Below, one piece after another: positions 6,625 through 14,184 of a DNA stretch of 19,492 nt (the stretch's first letter is position 1; every line of letters begins with the position of its first letter). The translations under genes and the position numbers were made by a program. A model generated the notes under the pieces. It searched no databases. It saw only the letters and a list, made by a program, of their open reading frames with translations, and was not told the origin of the DNA. This stretch comes from Deltaproteobacteria bacterium (GTDB lineage Bacteria; Desulfobacterota; DSM-4660; Desulfatiglandales; B25-G16): contig JAFDHR010000036.1 in the NCBI GenBank assembly GCA_019308645.1, positions 1-19,492 of the forward strand. Reading direction: 5' to 3'.

Positions 6625-7587
6625 TTAATCACTTATATTTTCAATCTCAATACCACGTTGGTTTATCTTGTTTGCGTTTTCCAGCACCTTTTTGGCAGCG
6701 GCCTTATCGATCACATAAATCATGGTACCACCTCTTTTAGAAAATATTTGCCCGTAAGAAATGGGCACTAAAGGTGTGGGATCATTTAAAAGGGATTCTG
6801 CTATAGGATCTACCTTACGCTCTCCATTGGCCAAAAGAAGCACTGTTTTTGCATCATAAACGAGCTCAACCCCCATGGAGATGGCATACCAGGGGCTTTG
6901 CTCTTTGCTTGAAAAGTGCCCGTCTTTCACGGCATTTGTTACGGTATTTTCATCAAGTTTCACTAAAAGCATCTTGTTTCCCTCAAAAGGGATGCCTGAC
7001 TCATGAAAGGCAACATGACCACGCCCACCAACACCTATCACCTGGAGGTCAATCCCTCCATTTCGTTCAATTTTTTCCCAGTATGCATCTAATATCTCTT
7101 TTCTAATCCAGGCAAGATATTCAGATTGAGCATTAGTCTTGATTACAATGGCTTTTCCTTTATCGGCCCCCTGCTCCTCCCAATCATTGGGGTTGGCATT
7201 GAGCTCAGCCAGAAGCCTTTCCTGATCAACGAGGGTGCCCCAGGGTACATTCGCTTCCTTGAATTGTTTTTCAATGAGTCCAAAAAGTTCCTGCACCATA
7301 AAAAAGCCATAACTTTCAGGATGCAGGGCACGCTGCTGGGCGTTTTCTCCGGGGAGGCCTACATATTCATCGAGGTTAAAACTTTGAATTTTCGAGCAGT
7401 CAAACGCCCCCGCATTCGCTGATGCGGCAAAGTGTTCATAAAGGCCAGTGGGTGTATTGCCGGTAGCTAACCCAAGAACATAGGCATCCTTATTGTGTAA
7501 TGTATTTTTTATGTCTTGTATCACTATTTGGGCGGCAACCTCACTCATATGATCAAAATCTCTGGTTATAATTACCTTAAAGGACAT
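6625..7587 (-). CDS. nagB: Glucosamine-6-phosphate deaminase-like protein (NagB family) with altered active site
   Basis: Belongs to the NagB/6-phosphogluconolactonase superfamily, whose NagB members interconvert glucosamine-6-phosphate and fructose-6-phosphate plus ammonia. Motifs are LATGNTPTGLY (40-50) for phosphate binding, FNLDEYVGL (70-78) with Asp73/Glu74 matching E. coli Asp72/Glu73, and GVGGRGHVAFHES (185-197). In E. coli the last motif reads GVGNDGHIAFNEP, where Asp141, His143 and Glu148 form the ring-opening triad. Here His191 and Glu196 are kept but Asp141 is Arg189. At 320 aa it is about 55 longer than E. coli NagB, mostly from an insert around 105-178. The start has AGGAGA 8 nt upstream. 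It follows glmM by 25 bp and is surely co-transcribed. Given its place in a biosynthetic cluster and the changed residue, it may work in another direction, on another sugar, or as a regulator. Confidence 0.8.
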   Translation of the reverse strand: MSFKVIITRDFDHMSEVAAQIVIQDIKNTLHNKDAYVLGLATGNTPTGLYEHFAASANAGAFDCSKIQSFNLDEYVGLPGENAQQRALHPESYGFFMVQELFGLIEKQFKEANVPWGTLVDQERLLAELNANPNDWEEQGADKGKAIVIKTNAQSEYLAWIRKEILDAYWEKIERNGGIDLQVIGVGGRGHVAFHESGIPFEGNKMLLVKLDENTVTNAVKDGHFSSKEQSPWYAISMGVELVYDAKTVLLLANGERKVDPIAESLLNDPTPLVPISYGQIFSKRGGTMIYVIDKAAAKKVLENANKINQRGIEIENISD

Positions 7588-7612
7588 AGCAGCATCTCCT
7601 GTCTAAATTTAT

Positions 7613-8928
7613 TTAACAAAGTTTTTTTCGGATCACATCAACAATTTGCCTACAGTATTTCTCAGTCTCTTCATCAGTAGGCCCCTCAACCATCACGCGG
7701 CACATATTTTGAGTACCTGAGTAGCGAACCAAAACCCTTCCATTATCGCCCAATTGTTTCTCAACGCCTTTAATAACTTGATTTATCTCAGGAATGGTGG
7801 AGAGCTCTGGTTTGCTCTTCACGTCAATATTAATGAGTTTTTGGGGAAATACCTTCATCACGTGAGCAAGTTCAGATAAGGGCTTTTGAGCCTTTTTCCA
7901 TCACCTGTGGTGTGATGGTTTAAAAAGATTATATGACCTGATTCTTCACCGCCAATAACGGATCCCTTTGCTTGCATCTCTTCCAAAACATATCTATCGC
8001 CAACCTTGGTCGCTTCCTGTTCGATACCAAGTTCTTTTAACGCAATGCCAAAGCCGATATTACTCATAACCGTACATACAACCAGATTATTATTTAATGT
8101 GCCTTCCTTTTTCATCTCTTTGGCACAAATGGCCATGATTTGATCTCCTGTGAGCACAGTTCCCGTCTCATCGACTGCAATACAGCGATCGCCATCTCCG
8201 TCAAAGGCAAATCCTACATCTGCTTTATTTTTAATTACTTCTTCTGCAAGAGTTTCCGGGTGTTGAGATCCACAATTTGCATTGATATTCTCCCCATTAG
8301 GCTCATCAAAAAGAGAGATGACATCGGCTCCTAACTCAAAAAAGGTATCAGGTGCTACCCTATAGGTAGCTCCGTGGGCACAGTCCAGGACAATCTTTGT
8401 CCCCTCCAGAGTATGCTGCTTGGGAAAGGTATTTTTTAAAAACACGATGTATCGACCTCTTGCATCATCCATCCGGGATGCCTTGCCCAATTCACTATGG
8501 GATGGATGCAGCGTATGCATTTTATTAGAGAATATCAATTTTTCTATCTCAAGCTCCTTTTCATCGGGAAGCTTGAGGCCTTCGTGAGAGAATATTTTGA
8601 TACCATTATCCTGAAAGGGGTTGTGAGAGGCAGATATAACAATACCAGCATCGGCTCTCATACTGTTGGTTGTAAAGGCAATGCCTGGTGTGGGTAAGGG
8701 CCCTACCAAAAGGGCATTTACCCCCATAGAACAGATCCCTGATACAAGCGCATTTTCAAGCATGTATCCGGAGATACGGGTATCTTTCCCTATAATGATC
8801 CTTGGGGTGTGACCTTTTCGTTTGAACAGGTGAGCAGTGGCCCTACCAATATTTAAGGCCATCTCTGCAGTCATGGGGTATTCATTGGCCACACCTCTTA
8901 CACCATCAGTGCCGAATAGTTCTCCCAT
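7613..8928 (-). pseudogene. glmM: Phosphoglucosamine mutase, split by a deletion and frameshift
   Basis: GlmM converts glucosamine-6-phosphate to glucosamine-1-phosphate on the way to UDP-GlcNAc. The start is secure: AGGAGGG lies 6 nt before [12 protein letters not shown]. The phosphoserine is Ser101 in ISASHNP, the Mg site is DGDGDR at 243-248, and the sugar-binding loop is GGEESGH at 326-332. After TTGDG (340-344) the frame runs into 12 foreign codons and a TGA near 7858. The true C-terminal domain continues in another frame from about 7897, reading [19 protein letters not shown] through RYSGTQNMCRVMVEG to 7613. Compared with the family, about 11 residues between TTGDG and the [10 protein letters not shown] segment are missing, so a deletion of roughly 34 bp, not a single-base slip, explains the break. 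It is either a real null allele or a sequence/assembly error. Downstream spacing to the nagB-like gene is 25 bp. Confidence 0.85.
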
Positions 8929-9033
8929 TGTTTCCCTCCTTTAAAATAATGTTTTTGTGAGGATGATATTCCATTACTTTAACATGGGTTTGTATGCCAA
9001 AGTAGGCGTATCTGTCTGACTGGTAAAGGTGAA

Positions 9034-9062
9034 TTTATATATACGCTTCATTTTATTGTCAA
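9034..9062 (-). promoter_or_regulatory. Strong promoter for glmM/nagB-like
   Basis: On the minus strand a perfect TTGACA (9057-9062), a 17-nt spacer and TATAAA (9034-9039) form a near-consensus sigma70 promoter. The predicted leader to the glmM start is about 99 nt. It lies between yvcK and glmM, so glmM need not depend on yvcK transcription. Confidence 0.65.
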
Positions 9063-9111
9063 GTATCTCAACGCTAAATTTATGGCCTGTGCCATTAAGC
9101 ATTGTTTTGCA

Positions 9112-9145
9112 GTCGTGACTGAAAATAATAACGGTATATCACGAC
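9112..9145. repeat. Inverted repeat between yvcK and the glmM promoter
   Basis: GTCGTGA (9112-9118) pairs with TCACGAC (9139-9145) around a 20-nt AT-rich loop. It lies 40 nt downstream of the yvcK stop and 50 nt upstream of the glmM -35. No T run follows, so it is a poor intrinsic terminator. It could be an operator or an mRNA-end stabilising hairpin. Confidence 0.35.
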
Positions 9146-9184
9146 ACAAATTCGTTTAATTGATATGTTGCTCGAACTTTCTTG

Positions 9185-10171
9185 TTACTCTTTGTTCTGT
9201 GATATTATCTCCTGTATCAACAATGCCAGCTTTTCTGAGTCATGCCGCACAATACTGCCAGCAATATCGAGCATATTGGATGCATAAATTGTTCGATTTC
9301 CCCACCAGCCATCAGTCTCATCAATTTCAACAAACTCCGCTTTTTGTTCCATGTATTGCTCTACGAGCTTTTTATCAGGTTTTTCTGCATTATATATTAT
9401 TCCGTCAACTTGCCGCTCAATCGATTCCTCAAGCTTTCTAACGAAATCAAGTCCAGAGAAATTATGGGTTTCATCGAACTTACTCATGATATTGATAATA
9501 TATAAAATTTTTCCGTTTGTCTCCTGGAGTGCTTCTTTAACGCCCGGAACAATAAGGTTTGGAATAATGCTTGTAAACAGGTCGCCAGGCCCAATAATGA
9601 CATAGTCCGCGCTGTTAATTGCCTTAATTACAGGGGGGTAAACTGAAATCGAATCACTGTGATGAGGAACGAGAAAAACATTCCGGATTTTTTCACGTTG
9701 TGTGCCTCGAGGTATGTCAATTGCTGTTTCTCCATAAATATGGCTTCCATCTGTAAGCTCAGCAACAAGCGTTGCCCTATCAATGGTAACGGGTAAAATC
9801 GTTCCCTTATCCTCTAGAATTTCAGCAAGCGCCTGTACACCGGTAGGAAAGCTGCCCGTATATTGTGAAAGCATTGTAAGGAGCATGTTGCCTGCATTGT
9901 GCCCCTGGAGACGCCTGTTTTTGGTAAACCGTTTCAGAAAAAGTATTCGTGCAATATCGTGATGTGGCGAAAGTGCAAGAATGCATTTCAGCACATCACC
10001 AGGAGGCAGGATGCCGAGTTCATCGCGTAACCTGCCAGTGCTCCCGCCACTGTCAACCATCGAAACCACTGCAGTAATCTTAATTCCATCCAGATCTCTC
10101 AAGCCAGAGAGGAGTGCGAATTGACCACTTCCGCCGCCAATTGTTACAAGTTTTTGCTCCTCATTTTTCAT
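9185..10171 (-). CDS. yvcK: YvcK/GlmR-type UDP-GlcNAc-binding regulatory protein
   Basis: A 328-aa member of the YvcK (CofD-like, UPF0052) family. In Bacillus and Mycobacterium such proteins bind UDP-GlcNAc and control cell-envelope precursor supply; Bacillus YvcK (GlmR) stimulates GlmS. Visible motifs in order are the Rossmann-like IGGGSGQFALLSGL (11-24), SMVDSGGSTGRLRDELG (37-53), LPPGDVLKC (55-63), GHNAGNMLL (90-98) and GPGDLFTSIIPNL (near 194-206). These fit YvcK better than the lactyl-F420 enzyme CofD. Length is normal. An AAGGGATG ribosome binding site precedes the ATG, and a TTGCGA-17-TATAAA promoter lies about 55 nt upstream. It is the first gene of the amino-sugar cluster and is followed after 256 bp by glmM. 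Its placement with GlmS-, NagB- and GlmM-like genes supports the GlmR role. Confidence 0.9.
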   Translation of the reverse strand: MKNEEQKLVTIGGGSGQFALLSGLRDLDGIKITAVVSMVDSGGSTGRLRDELGILPPGDVLKCILALSPHHDIARILFLKRFTKNRRLQGHNAGNMLLTMLSQYTGSFPTGVQALAEILEDKGTILPVTIDRATLVAELTDGSHIYGETAIDIPRGTQREKIRNVFLVPHHSDSISVYPPVIKAINSADYVIIGPGDLFTSIIPNLIVPGVKEALQETNGKILYIINIMSKFDETHNFSGLDFVRKLEESIERQVDGIIYNAEKPDKKLVEQYMEQKAEFVEIDETDGWWGNRTIYASNMLDIAGSIVRHDSEKLALLIQEIISQNKE

Positions 10172-10228
10172 GCTTACATCCCTTTTTATATCTTAGAAGC
10201 TTAACCAGGTGTTGCGTACCTATCATTT

Positions 10229-10257
10229 TTTATATCTTAATTTGTTCAGAATCGCAA
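10229..10257 (-). promoter_or_regulatory. Promoter of yvcK
   Basis: On the minus strand TTGCGA (10252-10257), a 17-nt spacer and TATAAA (10229-10234) give a leader of about 50 nt. The -10 lies within the 12-mer TAAGATATAAAA, which recurs closer to the same ATG (10184-10195) and upstream of the gdh gene (17186-17197). Confidence 0.5.
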
Positions 10258-10314
10258 TCCTTTTGAAAAGCGTTTTCTTTGTAAAATAGTAATTTTCTAT
10301 TTAGGAGGAATTTT

Positions 10315-10374
10315 TTGGCTTGCTTTTCCCTTGACTTTTTTAGCAGGTTTCTAAAAAATCTGATTGATGTTTAA
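10315..10374 (+). CDS. Possible 19-codon leader peptide upstream of waaA
   Basis: A TTG start at 10315 is preceded by a perfect AGGAGG (10303-10308) with ideal 6-nt spacing. It is the strongest ribosome binding site in this intergenic region and otherwise serves no visible gene. The frame reads MACFSLDFFSRFLKNLIDV (with TTG as Met) and ends at a TAA that overlaps the start of the next small frame by 8 nt. The peptide is short and hydrophobic. It could be a translated leader or chance. Confidence 0.3.
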   Translation: MACFSLDFFSRFLKNLIDV

Positions 10375-10507
10375 AGCTACCCTCGAAAAAAATGTGTCAA
10401 ATATTCCTTTTTCAGAGCATCAGGGATGCCGCAACATTGAGCTCGTGAAAAAACAGACCTGTTTCCTCTGGGTGGATGAGAGCCTTTTTATGGGAATAAA
10501 GTCATGA
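10367..10507 (+). CDS. Possible 46-aa protein coupled to waaA
   Basis: This small frame begins MFKATLEKNV and ends LFMGIKS, and its stop overlaps the waaA start as ATGA (10504-10507), the usual sign of translational coupling. Its composition (charged residues, two Cys, one Trp) is protein-like, with no low complexity. No ribosome binding site of its own is evident, but it overlaps the end of the AGGAGG-led 19-codon frame and could be reached by coupling. I do not recognise it. It may be a genuine small protein or only a ribosome delivery path to waaA, which itself lacks a good ribosome binding site. Confidence 0.3.
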   Translation: MFKATLEKNVSNIPFSEHQGCRNIELVKKQTCFLWVDESLFMGIKS

Positions 10508-11799
10508 ACATTCTTTACGGAGCATACACTCTCCTTACCAGCAGCCTGTTTCTGTCTTGTCTTCCGCCGTTTTGGGTGTATACACGCCTGAGCGGACGAC
10601 ATAGCGAAAACCTGAAAGAACGTTTAGGGCGTATACCCCCAAAACTTGTGCAAACCCTTTCGGGATCACCTCGTGTCTGGATTCATGCCGTTTCCCTCGG
10701 GGAGATCAAGGTGGCGGTCTCCATTATTAAGGCTCTCAGGCAGATCCTACCCGCCTGTTCAGTCATTGTTTCAACAACCACAAAACACGGCCGTGAACTG
10801 GCAACAGAGACATTCGGAGAGGATATTCCCGTTGTTTATGCGCCAGTAGATTTTATTGGCTCAGTACGCAAAGCACTTTCCCGTGTGCATCCTGATGTTT
10901 TAGTATTTATGGAGACTGAAATATGGCCTGCGTGGATTACCGAAGCTCATCGGATGGGAGTCAAAACCGCCCTGATTAATGGGAGAATCTCTGTGAGATC
11001 GATCAGGACTTATCTCAAGTTCCGGCCCTTTTTTTGTGGGGTCTTAAGAAATGTGGATGCCTTTAGTATGATTTCCGAAGAAGACAGTACCCGTATCAGG
11101 TCAATGGGAGCTGATCCAAGCAAAATCGAAATAAATGGCAACGCCAAATATGATCTCCTTGCAAGTCTTGCAGATCCTGCTATGGAAACACAGATGCAGA
11201 AGATATTGAATCTTGAGGCCTCATCTCGAGTATTTGTTGCAGGAAGCACACGTGGGGGCGAGGAAGAAATGGTGCTGGATGCCTATGAAAAGATTATTAA
11301 AGAATTTCCTGACACAGCTCTGATCATTGCACCTAGACATATAGAGCGAACAGCCGAGATTAGATCTCTGCTTGAAAGACGGGGCTTTCGGTATCAGCTC
11401 TGGAGTGAAATCGATGGTGGAGCACCAAAGCGCACAGAGCAGGTCGTAATCATTAACACCTTTGGAGAACTCTTTAAGCTTTATAGTATTGGAACTGTCG
11501 TGTTTTGTGGAGCAAGCCTTGTTCCACTGGGTGGACAGAATCCCCTAGAGGCGGCAGTGTGGGGTAAGGTCGTCTTTTATGGACCTTCCATGGAGAATTT
11601 CCTGGATGCAAAGACACTGTTAGAGGAAGTTGGTGCAGGTATAGCTGTTTCGAGCCCTGAAATGTTGGCAGAAAAGGTGGTATGGTTTCTCAGGCATCCT
11701 GAGACCTTGAAGGCTTATAGTAGCCGGGCAAGGGAAGCCGTTATACGAAACCAAAAGGCAGCGAACAAACATGCCAGTGTGATAGCGGCATTGATTTAA
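10504..11799 (+). CDS. waaA: 3-deoxy-D-manno-octulosonic acid (Kdo) transferase
   Basis: WaaA (KdtA, glycosyltransferase family 30) transfers Kdo from CMP-Kdo to lipid A precursor at the inner face of the cytoplasmic membrane, starting the LPS core. The 431-aa length is normal. An N-terminal hydrophobic anchor covers about residues 3-25, followed by the basic ERLGRIPPK segment. The HAVSLGEIKVA motif (61-71) holds the catalytic base Glu67, and ETEIWPAW (137-144) is the family signature. The C-terminal nucleotide-binding half shows AGSTRGGEEE (246-255), IAPRHIERT (275-283) and LVPLGGQNPLEAA (339-351). The start is supported by the anchor, although the ribosome binding site is weak and the ATG overlaps a small upstream frame. 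It is transcribed divergently from yvcK and convergently with hisH. Together with lptF it shows that the host has an LPS outer membrane. Confidence 0.93.
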   Translation: MNILYGAYTLLTSSLFLSCLPPFWVYTRLSGRHSENLKERLGRIPPKLVQTLSGSPRVWIHAVSLGEIKVAVSIIKALRQILPACSVIVSTTTKHGRELATETFGEDIPVVYAPVDFIGSVRKALSRVHPDVLVFMETEIWPAWITEAHRMGVKTALINGRISVRSIRTYLKFRPFFCGVLRNVDAFSMISEEDSTRIRSMGADPSKIEINGNAKYDLLASLADPAMETQMQKILNLEASSRVFVAGSTRGGEEEMVLDAYEKIIKEFPDTALIIAPRHIERTAEIRSLLERRGFRYQLWSEIDGGAPKRTEQVVIINTFGELFKLYSIGTVVFCGASLVPLGGQNPLEAAVWGKVVFYGPSMENFLDAKTLLEEVGAGIAVSSPEMLAEKVVWFLRHPETLKAYSSRAREAVIRNQKAANKHASVIAALI

Positions 11800-11821
11800 T
11801 GAGTTTTGATTCAAGCCAGAC

Positions 11822-11851
11822 TGCATACCTGTTTCTTCGTGCAGATAGGCA
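11822..11851. terminator. Weak hairpin between convergent waaA and hisH
   Basis: TGCATACCTG (11822-11831) and CAGATAGGCA (11842-11851) form a 10-bp stem with two mismatches around a 10-nt loop, within the 148-bp gap between two convergent genes. No clear T run follows on either strand, so the terminator role is only suggested by position. Confidence 0.25.
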
Positions 11852-11947
11852 CAGTTTGAGATTTCTTGATATTCGAGGCGAAAATTTGGTTTCTGGATGT
11901 TTATTCCTGAGAATTGGATAAATCTACTGGATCAATAGTATTTGGGG

Positions 11948-12586
11948 CTATTTATTATCCTTACCGTCCCATAAGCAGAAATTCTTAAGGATGGTCAAGC
12001 CTGAGGGCCCACTCTTTTCTGGATGAAACTGTACTGCAAGCAGGTTTCTGTTACTTATTACACTGGGAAAGGTAACCCCATAATTAGTTGTGCCAATGAT
12101 TGTCTCTATGTCTCTGGGGGCCGGAAAATAGCTGTGAACAAAATAAAACTCACTTTCTGGGCCAACACCTTTAAAGAGCGGGTGGAGCCTTTTAAGTTTT
12201 ATGTGATTCCAACCCATATGGGGTACTTTAAGCTTTTCGCCAGCATCTGAGAGGAGCGGCATAGGAAATCGTTTTACCGTGCCGGAAAGCAATCCAAGGC
12301 AGGTTGTGTTATTTTCCTCACTCTCTTCCAGAATTATCTGGGTGCCCAGGCAAATTCCTAAAAATGGTTTTCCAGATTCAAAGATAGTATGTAGTGTTCG
12401 ATCAAGTCCCGTTCTTTTTAAATCCTGCATGGCCTGACCTGCAGAGCCAACATCCGGGAAAATAACTCTATCAGCATTTAATATCTTCTTTATGTCATGA
12501 GTAATCTGGCATTCAAATCCAAGATGGTTTATGGCCCGGGCAACACTTGTAAGATTTCCAGCCTTATAATCAATAATGGCAATCAT
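11948..12586 (-). CDS. hisH: Imidazole glycerol phosphate synthase glutaminase subunit HisH
   Basis: HisH hydrolyses glutamine and channels ammonia to HisF, which makes imidazole glycerol phosphate and AICAR in histidine synthesis. I start it at the ATG at 12586 (MIAIIDYKAGNL), which has TAAGG just upstream and fits family N-termini; an ATG at 12601 would add MGLRL and overlap the guaA stop. From the 12586 start the class I glutaminase triad is Cys79 in LGICLGTQ, His188 and Glu190 in QFHPEKSG. KVPHMGWN and FVHSYF are HisH signatures. The usual PGVGAF loop reads PDVGSAG here. It starts 5 nt after the guaA stop, so the two are co-transcribed. No hisF is visible in this window, so an amidotransferase paralogue with another partner cannot be excluded. 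Confidence 0.9.
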   Translation of the reverse strand: MIAIIDYKAGNLTSVARAINHLGFECQITHDIKKILNADRVIFPDVGSAGQAMQDLKRTGLDRTLHTIFESGKPFLGICLGTQIILEESEENNTTCLGLLSGTVKRFPMPLLSDAGEKLKVPHMGWNHIKLKRLHPLFKGVGPESEFYFVHSYFPAPRDIETIIGTTNYGVTFPSVISNRNLLAVQFHPEKSGPSGLTILKNFCLWDGKDNK

Positions 12587-12591
12587 AAGCC

Positions 12592-14121
12592 TTAATCCCA
12601 CTCTATTGTGCTCGGCGGTTTTGAGCTGATATCATAGGTTACCCTATTAACACCCCTGACCTCATTGATAATCCGGTTTGAAATCCTGCCCAGCAGTGCA
12701 TGGGGAAGCCTGGCCCAATCTGCAGTCATAGCATCAAGGCTCGTTACAGCCCTTATAACAACACTATGTTCATAGGTCCGTTTATCCCCCATAATCCCCA
12801 CACTTTTTAGAGGCAAAAGTATGGCAAAAGATTGCCATACTTTTCTATAATAGTTGTTTTTTTTAATTTCTGTTATCAAAATATCATCTGCCTGTCGTAC
12901 AATAGACAGACGCCGTGGCGTTACCTCTCCAATAATTCGTACTGCCAGCCCAGGGCCTGGGAAGGGATGGCGAAGTATTATATCATCAGGCAGTCCAAGT
13001 TCTTTACCTAAAAGCCTGACCTCATCCTTGAAGAGATGCTTTAGAGGCTCAATAAGACTAAGGCGCATCTTTTTAGGGAGCCCTCCGACATTATGATGGG
13101 ATTTGATAACTGCTGACGGCCCTCCAAAAGCAGACCTGGATTCAATCAGGTCCGGATAGAGGGTCCCCTGCGCTAAAAAGCCAACATCCTTGATCTTTAC
13201 AGCCTCATCTTCAAATACTCTAATGAAGGTTCTCCCTATGATCCGCCTTTTCCTTTCAGGGTCCACAACACCTCTGAGTGGTTCCAGGAACTTTTTTCTG
13301 GCATTGATGAATCTAAGGCTGATCCTAAAATGGCGTTTGAATAAACCTTTAACCCTTTCTCCTTCATCTTTTCTTAAAAGGCCGTTGTCTACAAAGATAC
13401 AGCTCAATTGTTTATCAATAGCCCTGTTGAGAAGAACAGCCGCAACTGAGGAATCTACACCGCCACTTAATCCTAAAATGACTTTTCTTTCTCCAACTTC
13501 CCCTTTTATCTCATCTATCGTTTTTTTGATAAAGGTTTTCATTGTCCATGTCTTTTTACAGCCACATATACTGAAGAGAAAGTTTTTTAATATTTTCTTT
13601 CCCTCGGGTGTATGAATGACCTCCGGGTGGAATTGCAGGCCATAAAGTTTCTTTTGACTATTTTCAACGGCAGCTATTTTGGTATTTTCTGTGGAGGCCG
13701 TTACGTTAAATCCATATGGCAAACCAGAAATAGAATCCCCATGGCTCATCCAGCAAGGTGTTATTGTATTAGTTCCATAAAAAACACCTTTTTGGTCAGA
13801 TATATGTAGCTCAGCAAGGCCATATTCTCTTCTTCGGGCACTATCGACCTTACCACCCAGGCTACCTATCATATACTGCATGCCGTAACATATACCAAGT
13901 ATGGGGATGTTTAGATTGAAGATCTGTGGGTCTATTTTGGGACTGTTTTTTTCATATATACTTGCCGGTCCTCCTGAGAGTATTATACCTTCAGGGGCCA
14001 AGGAGCTAATTTTAGACAATTCAATGTCTGGAGGCTCTATCTGGCAGTAAACATGCTGCTCTCTCACCCTCCTGGCAATGAGCTGGTTGTACTGGGAGCC
14101 AAAGTCGATTATTAATATCAT
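12592..14121 (-). CDS. guaA: GMP synthase (glutamine-hydrolysing)
   Basis: GuaA aminates XMP to GMP using ATP and ammonia from glutamine. The 509-aa protein is full length. The N-terminal class I glutaminase has Cys78 in LGICYGMQYM and His165/Glu167 in LQFHPEVIHT. The ATP pyrophosphatase domain carries the P-loop LGLSGGVDSS (216-225). The C-terminal dimerisation domain includes HPFPGPGLAVRIIGE and ends with the typical ISSKPPSTIEWD. No residue looks lost. It lies 63 bp after the gdh stop and 5 nt before hisH, so gdh, guaA and hisH are probably one transcription unit. The ribosome binding site is weak (GGATGAG). The grouping is not a classic gua operon, since guaB is absent from the window. 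Confidence 0.96.
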   Translation of the reverse strand: MILIIDFGSQYNQLIARRVREQHVYCQIEPPDIELSKISSLAPEGIILSGGPASIYEKNSPKIDPQIFNLNIPILGICYGMQYMIGSLGGKVDSARRREYGLAELHISDQKGVFYGTNTITPCWMSHGDSISGLPYGFNVTASTENTKIAAVENSQKKLYGLQFHPEVIHTPEGKKILKNFLFSICGCKKTWTMKTFIKKTIDEIKGEVGERKVILGLSGGVDSSVAAVLLNRAIDKQLSCIFVDNGLLRKDEGERVKGLFKRHFRISLRFINARKKFLEPLRGVVDPERKRRIIGRTFIRVFEDEAVKIKDVGFLAQGTLYPDLIESRSAFGGPSAVIKSHHNVGGLPKKMRLSLIEPLKHLFKDEVRLLGKELGLPDDIILRHPFPGPGLAVRIIGEVTPRRLSIVRQADDILITEIKKNNYYRKVWQSFAILLPLKSVGIMGDKRTYEHSVVIRAVTSLDAMTADWARLPHALLGRISNRIINEVRGVNRVTYDISSKPPSTIEWD

Positions 14122-14184
14122 CTACTCATCCACTTTTCCAGAATATCTTGTTTAATTATTCGGCCGCTGTAAACCCATTTTTTG

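Noticed and set aside
7890..7900. Programmed -1 frameshift at the GGAAAAAGG run in glmM
   Set aside because: The run permits slippage, but the joined product would still lack about 11 residues that the family has here, so a deletion is needed anyway. The A-site codon also re-pairs poorly (AGG to AAG).
12587..12601. Upstream ATG for hisH, adding MGLRL
   Set aside because: It overlaps the guaA stop and has no own ribosome binding site. The ATG at 12586 has TAAGG upstream and matches the family N-terminus.
13190..13615. Plus-strand 141-aa reading frame opposite guaA
   Set aside because: It is fully antisense to a well-conserved guaA region, with Ser/Leu/Phe-rich shadow composition and no ribosome binding site.
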